DNA of 64,000 nucleotides, taken from Segatella copri. Its GTDB lineage: Bacteria > Bacteroidota > Bacteroidia > Bacteroidales > Bacteroidaceae. The first letter of the stretch is position 1; each line of letters starts with the position of its first letter. The notes under the pieces were generated by a model that saw only the letters and a program-made list of their open reading frames with translations, had not been told where the DNA came from and did no database searches. Made by a program: the position numbers and the translations under genes. Below, in pieces: positions 62,259 through 64,000 of this stretch. The DNA lies in assembly GCF_019249795.2 (NCBI RefSeq), contig NZ_CP156891.1, positions 2,268,501-2,332,500 on the forward strand. The letters run 5' to 3'.

Positions 62259-62298
62259 AGCGAAAGCGGCAGTTTTGTCAAAAACTGCCGCTTTCGCT
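62259..62298 (-). terminator. Terminator upstream of susC, probably ending the GH67 transcript
   Basis: A perfect 18-bp stem (AGCGAAAGCGGCAGTTTT and its complement, 4-base loop) is followed on the minus strand by TGTTTTTC. Confidence 0.75.
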
Positions 62299-62558
62299 GA
62301 AATACTAACTTTCTGCCTTTAATTCTTTGTCTAGAACAAAGAGCATATAGAGGGGGATGTTGGTGGTTTTTGAACTGTTATTTCTCTCGTATGGCAAGAG
62401 ACTGGTGCGAACCAACTTGTCTTGCACCTTCCTGTATGAGTGGCTTTCTTCCGTGACTGTCTTTCCATTTTAACAATTGGGATATAAGTAGTCTTTCCAT
62501 ACGCTAAAAAATATGTTTTGGCAAAGGTGCTAATAAACAGTGAATTACGCAAGGAAAA

Positions 62559-62614
62559 TCACATTTTCCTAAGGACTTTTAAGTATATTCATCACATTTT
62601 CCTAAGGACTTTTA
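62559..62614. repeat. Exact 23-bp direct repeat, 33-bp spacing
   Basis: Copies at 62559-62581 and 62592-62614 are identical. Each contains the palindrome-like TTCCTAAGGA. Confidence 0.65.
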
Positions 62615-62629
62615 GGGGCTTAAATCGAG

Positions 62630-62674
62630 AAATCTGTCGTAATCTCGATAAAAAAGTGAGATTACGACAGATTT
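62630..62674. repeat. 17-bp perfect inverted repeat downstream of GH67
   Basis: 62630-62646 pairs with 62658-62674 around an 11-base A-rich loop. There is no strong T-run, so it may be an RNA-stabilising hairpin at the 3' end of the GH67 transcript. Confidence 0.6.
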
Positions 62675-62725
62675 TCATGAATTTTCCTCTTTAATTACTT
62701 GTCTACGGTAGAAGAAACATTGTTC

Positions 62726-64000
62726 TTATTCATAGATCTTCATTTTAGAAAAGGTTTGAAAATACTTGAGACAGGTATTGCGCCATTCCTTTGCATTCTC
62801 CAACTGTACATTGAGCAAAGAGTCTGTATGTTGCCATTCCTGCTCATGCCCCTTCATATACTGCTTGGCTGAGGTATGCCAGAAGTCGCGGTAAACTTCT
62901 ACCATCGCCACACCCATGTTGTACTTCATGCAGAGTTCCTGCCAGAGGGTGCTGCCTGATTTCATCTTGTAAGTCCAAGGCACATGATGGAACCAGAGGA
63001 GATATTCTTCAGGACAGGTCTCGATGTTATCATACAGACTGCGATATGGTTCTGGGTACTGACCGACAGCATCTGTGCCCTTGGATGAACGGTCGAAACC
63101 TATACCCTGAGCATCAGCCTTGTGATAGTATACCGGGCACCATTCCAAAGGATAACTTGCGATGAAACCATCTGGCTCCGGACCGTAGTGGTGGTCGAAC
63201 TTGAAGATGTGGTGCAAACCCAAAGGCATCATATAGTTGACGCAAGCTTCGCGCGAAGTCATCATCATCATCTCTACCGGCTTGGTGAATCGCTCGTCCT
63301 GGTTTTCGTAGGTCTGTACGAGCCATTCGTGAGCAATCTCCTCGGCTGTAAGTGAAGGATTCCATGCCAATCTGCCGAAAGCATACCAGTTAGCCTGAGA
63401 GAACGGATGACCGCACCAGTTGGCATCATCACCGATATTGGCTACACCTGAGATTCCAACCAGTCTGTCTGGATTAACAAAGCCAAAGAATTCCTTCCAC
63501 ATAGGAGCGAGATAGGTGAGGTGCTTAGACTGACCAAGATATTCCTGGGTAATCTGAAGTTCTGCTATCTGTGGAGTCTGTTTGATGTTGTCGAAGATAG
63601 GAGCGTATGGCTCACGTGGCTGGAAGTCGAGCGGACCATTCTTAGACTGCAAGATGACGTTGTCGCGGAACTTTCCGTCCATTCCCTTAAATTCGCTGAC
63701 AGCCTGTTTCACACGGTCTTCACCTTTATGGTTGGCACCATATACAAAGCTTCGCCACATGATGATGCCTCCGTATGGTTTGACGGCATCGGCAAGCATG
63801 TTGGCTCCATCGGCATGTGTGCGGTGGTAGTCGCCAGGACCAGGCTGTCCTTCAGAATTGGCTTTTACGAGGAAACCGCCAAAGTCTGGGATGGTAGCAT
63901 ATATCTCCTTTGCCTTCTTCTGCCACCACTGCTGAACCTTCTTATCCAGTGGGTCGGCAGTCTTGGTGTAGCCTAAAGCCATAGGCGAAGCGAAGTTGAT
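62726..64000 (-). CDS. Alpha-glucuronidase, GH67 (5' end outside window)
   Basis: The frame stays open to the window edge, where FASP precedes MALGYTKTADPLD, so this is the C-terminal part (about 425 residues) of a longer gene and the ATG at 63982 is internal. GH67 removes 4-O-methyl-glucuronic acid from xylo-oligosaccharides. The acid residue lies in ANSEGQPGPG, and further carboxylates in DFQPREP and ITQEYLG match the family active site. HEWLVQTYEN and WCPVYYHKAD are in the C-terminal region. It is upstream of susC on the same strand. Confidence 0.93.
   Translation of the reverse strand: MNFASPMALGYTKTADPLDKKVQQWWQKKAKEIYATIPDFGGFLVKANSEGQPGPGDYHRTHADGANMLADAVKPYGGIIMWRSFVYGANHKGEDRVKQAVSEFKGMDGKFRDNVILQSKNGPLDFQPREPYAPIFDNIKQTPQIAELQITQEYLGQSKHLTYLAPMWKEFFGFVNPDRLVGISGVANIGDDANWCGHPFSQANWYAFGRLAWNPSLTAEEIAHEWLVQTYENQDERFTKPVEMMMMTSREACVNYMMPLGLHHIFKFDHHYGPEPDGFIASYPLEWCPVYYHKADAQGIGFDRSSKGTDAVGQYPEPYRSLYDNIETCPEEYLLWFHHVPWTYKMKSGSTLWQELCMKYNMGVAMVEVYRDFWHTSAKQYMKGHEQEWQHTDSLLNVQLENAKEWRNTCLKYFQTFSKMKIYE

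Larger units (their letters stand above)
61930..62725. other. 796-bp gap between GH67 and susC
   Basis: It holds the susC leader and promoter, an ACCTTATTATATATAAGG element (62079-62096), a terminator hairpin (62259-62298), a direct repeat (62559-62614) and a hairpin (62630-62674). A minus-strand frame at 62331-62552 (73 residues) looks unlike a protein and is not called. I see nothing else in 62300-62550. Confidence 0.55.

Noticed and set aside
62331..62552. 73-codon minus-strand frame between GH67 and susC
   Set aside because: Its composition is unlike a folded protein, and no promoter or ribosome binding site is visible.

Overview
The window looks like a chromosomal segment of a gut Bacteroidales species, most likely in the Prevotella/Segatella (copri-like) group. 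Three things point there. Promoters repeatedly match the Bacteroidetes form (TTTG, about 20 bp, then TAnnTTTG). Shine-Dalgarno sequences are nearly absent, with one upstream of sufD. There is a SusC/SusD pair beside a GH67 alpha-glucuronidase, plus GH28, sialate-acetylesterase and SGNH enzymes with signal peptides. The species name is an inference; the sequence does not prove it.

Layout. 1-5928: end of an integrated element carrying a DUF3871 protein, a two-gene unit (degenerate SF2 helicase-like protein plus an unknown protein) bracketed by an inverted repeat, and a tyrosine integrase beside tRNA-Met(CAT); the other end lies left of the window. 6000-11650: plus-strand Ca2+ P-type ATPase, ribF, a CPBP protease and a frameshifted PP2C-like gene. 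11650-12300: no firm gene, rich in inverted and 7-bp-period repeats. 12297-22697: minus-strand anti-sigma-like protein and ECF sigma factor, argB, speA, aroK, topA, a NUDIX hydrolase, a sialate O-acetylesterase and a thioredoxin-fold lipoprotein lacking its CXXC. 22894-27207: pnp and a group II intron (class C-like) placed just after the pnp terminator. 27325-39909: two tRNA-Asn, an S41 protease, rimP-nusA-infB, sufBCDS and rnhB. 40072-48084: GH28, tRNA-Leu, a mannose-1-phosphate guanylyltransferase, a HIT protein, greA and a Dna2-like nuclease-helicase. 48361-52155: purine salvage genes (guanine-deaminase-like enzyme, NCS2 permease, xpt) with an esterase-HAD fusion between them. 52204-56954: SGNH hydrolase, an Rpn-family nuclease and an AAA/PD-(D/E)XK protein, the last two separated by about 800 bp that contains three 22-23 bp repeat arrays and a 56-bp palindrome. 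57081-64000: SusD, SusC and a GH67 gene cut by the window edge, which suggests a glucuronoxylan utilisation locus.

The core genes are conventional. The most unusual features are the repeat block at 54498-54862, the direct repeats flanking the rpn unit, the esterase-HAD fusion, the inverted repeat around the two-gene unit in the integrated element, and the PP2C frameshift. No defence system or CRISPR array could be supported.
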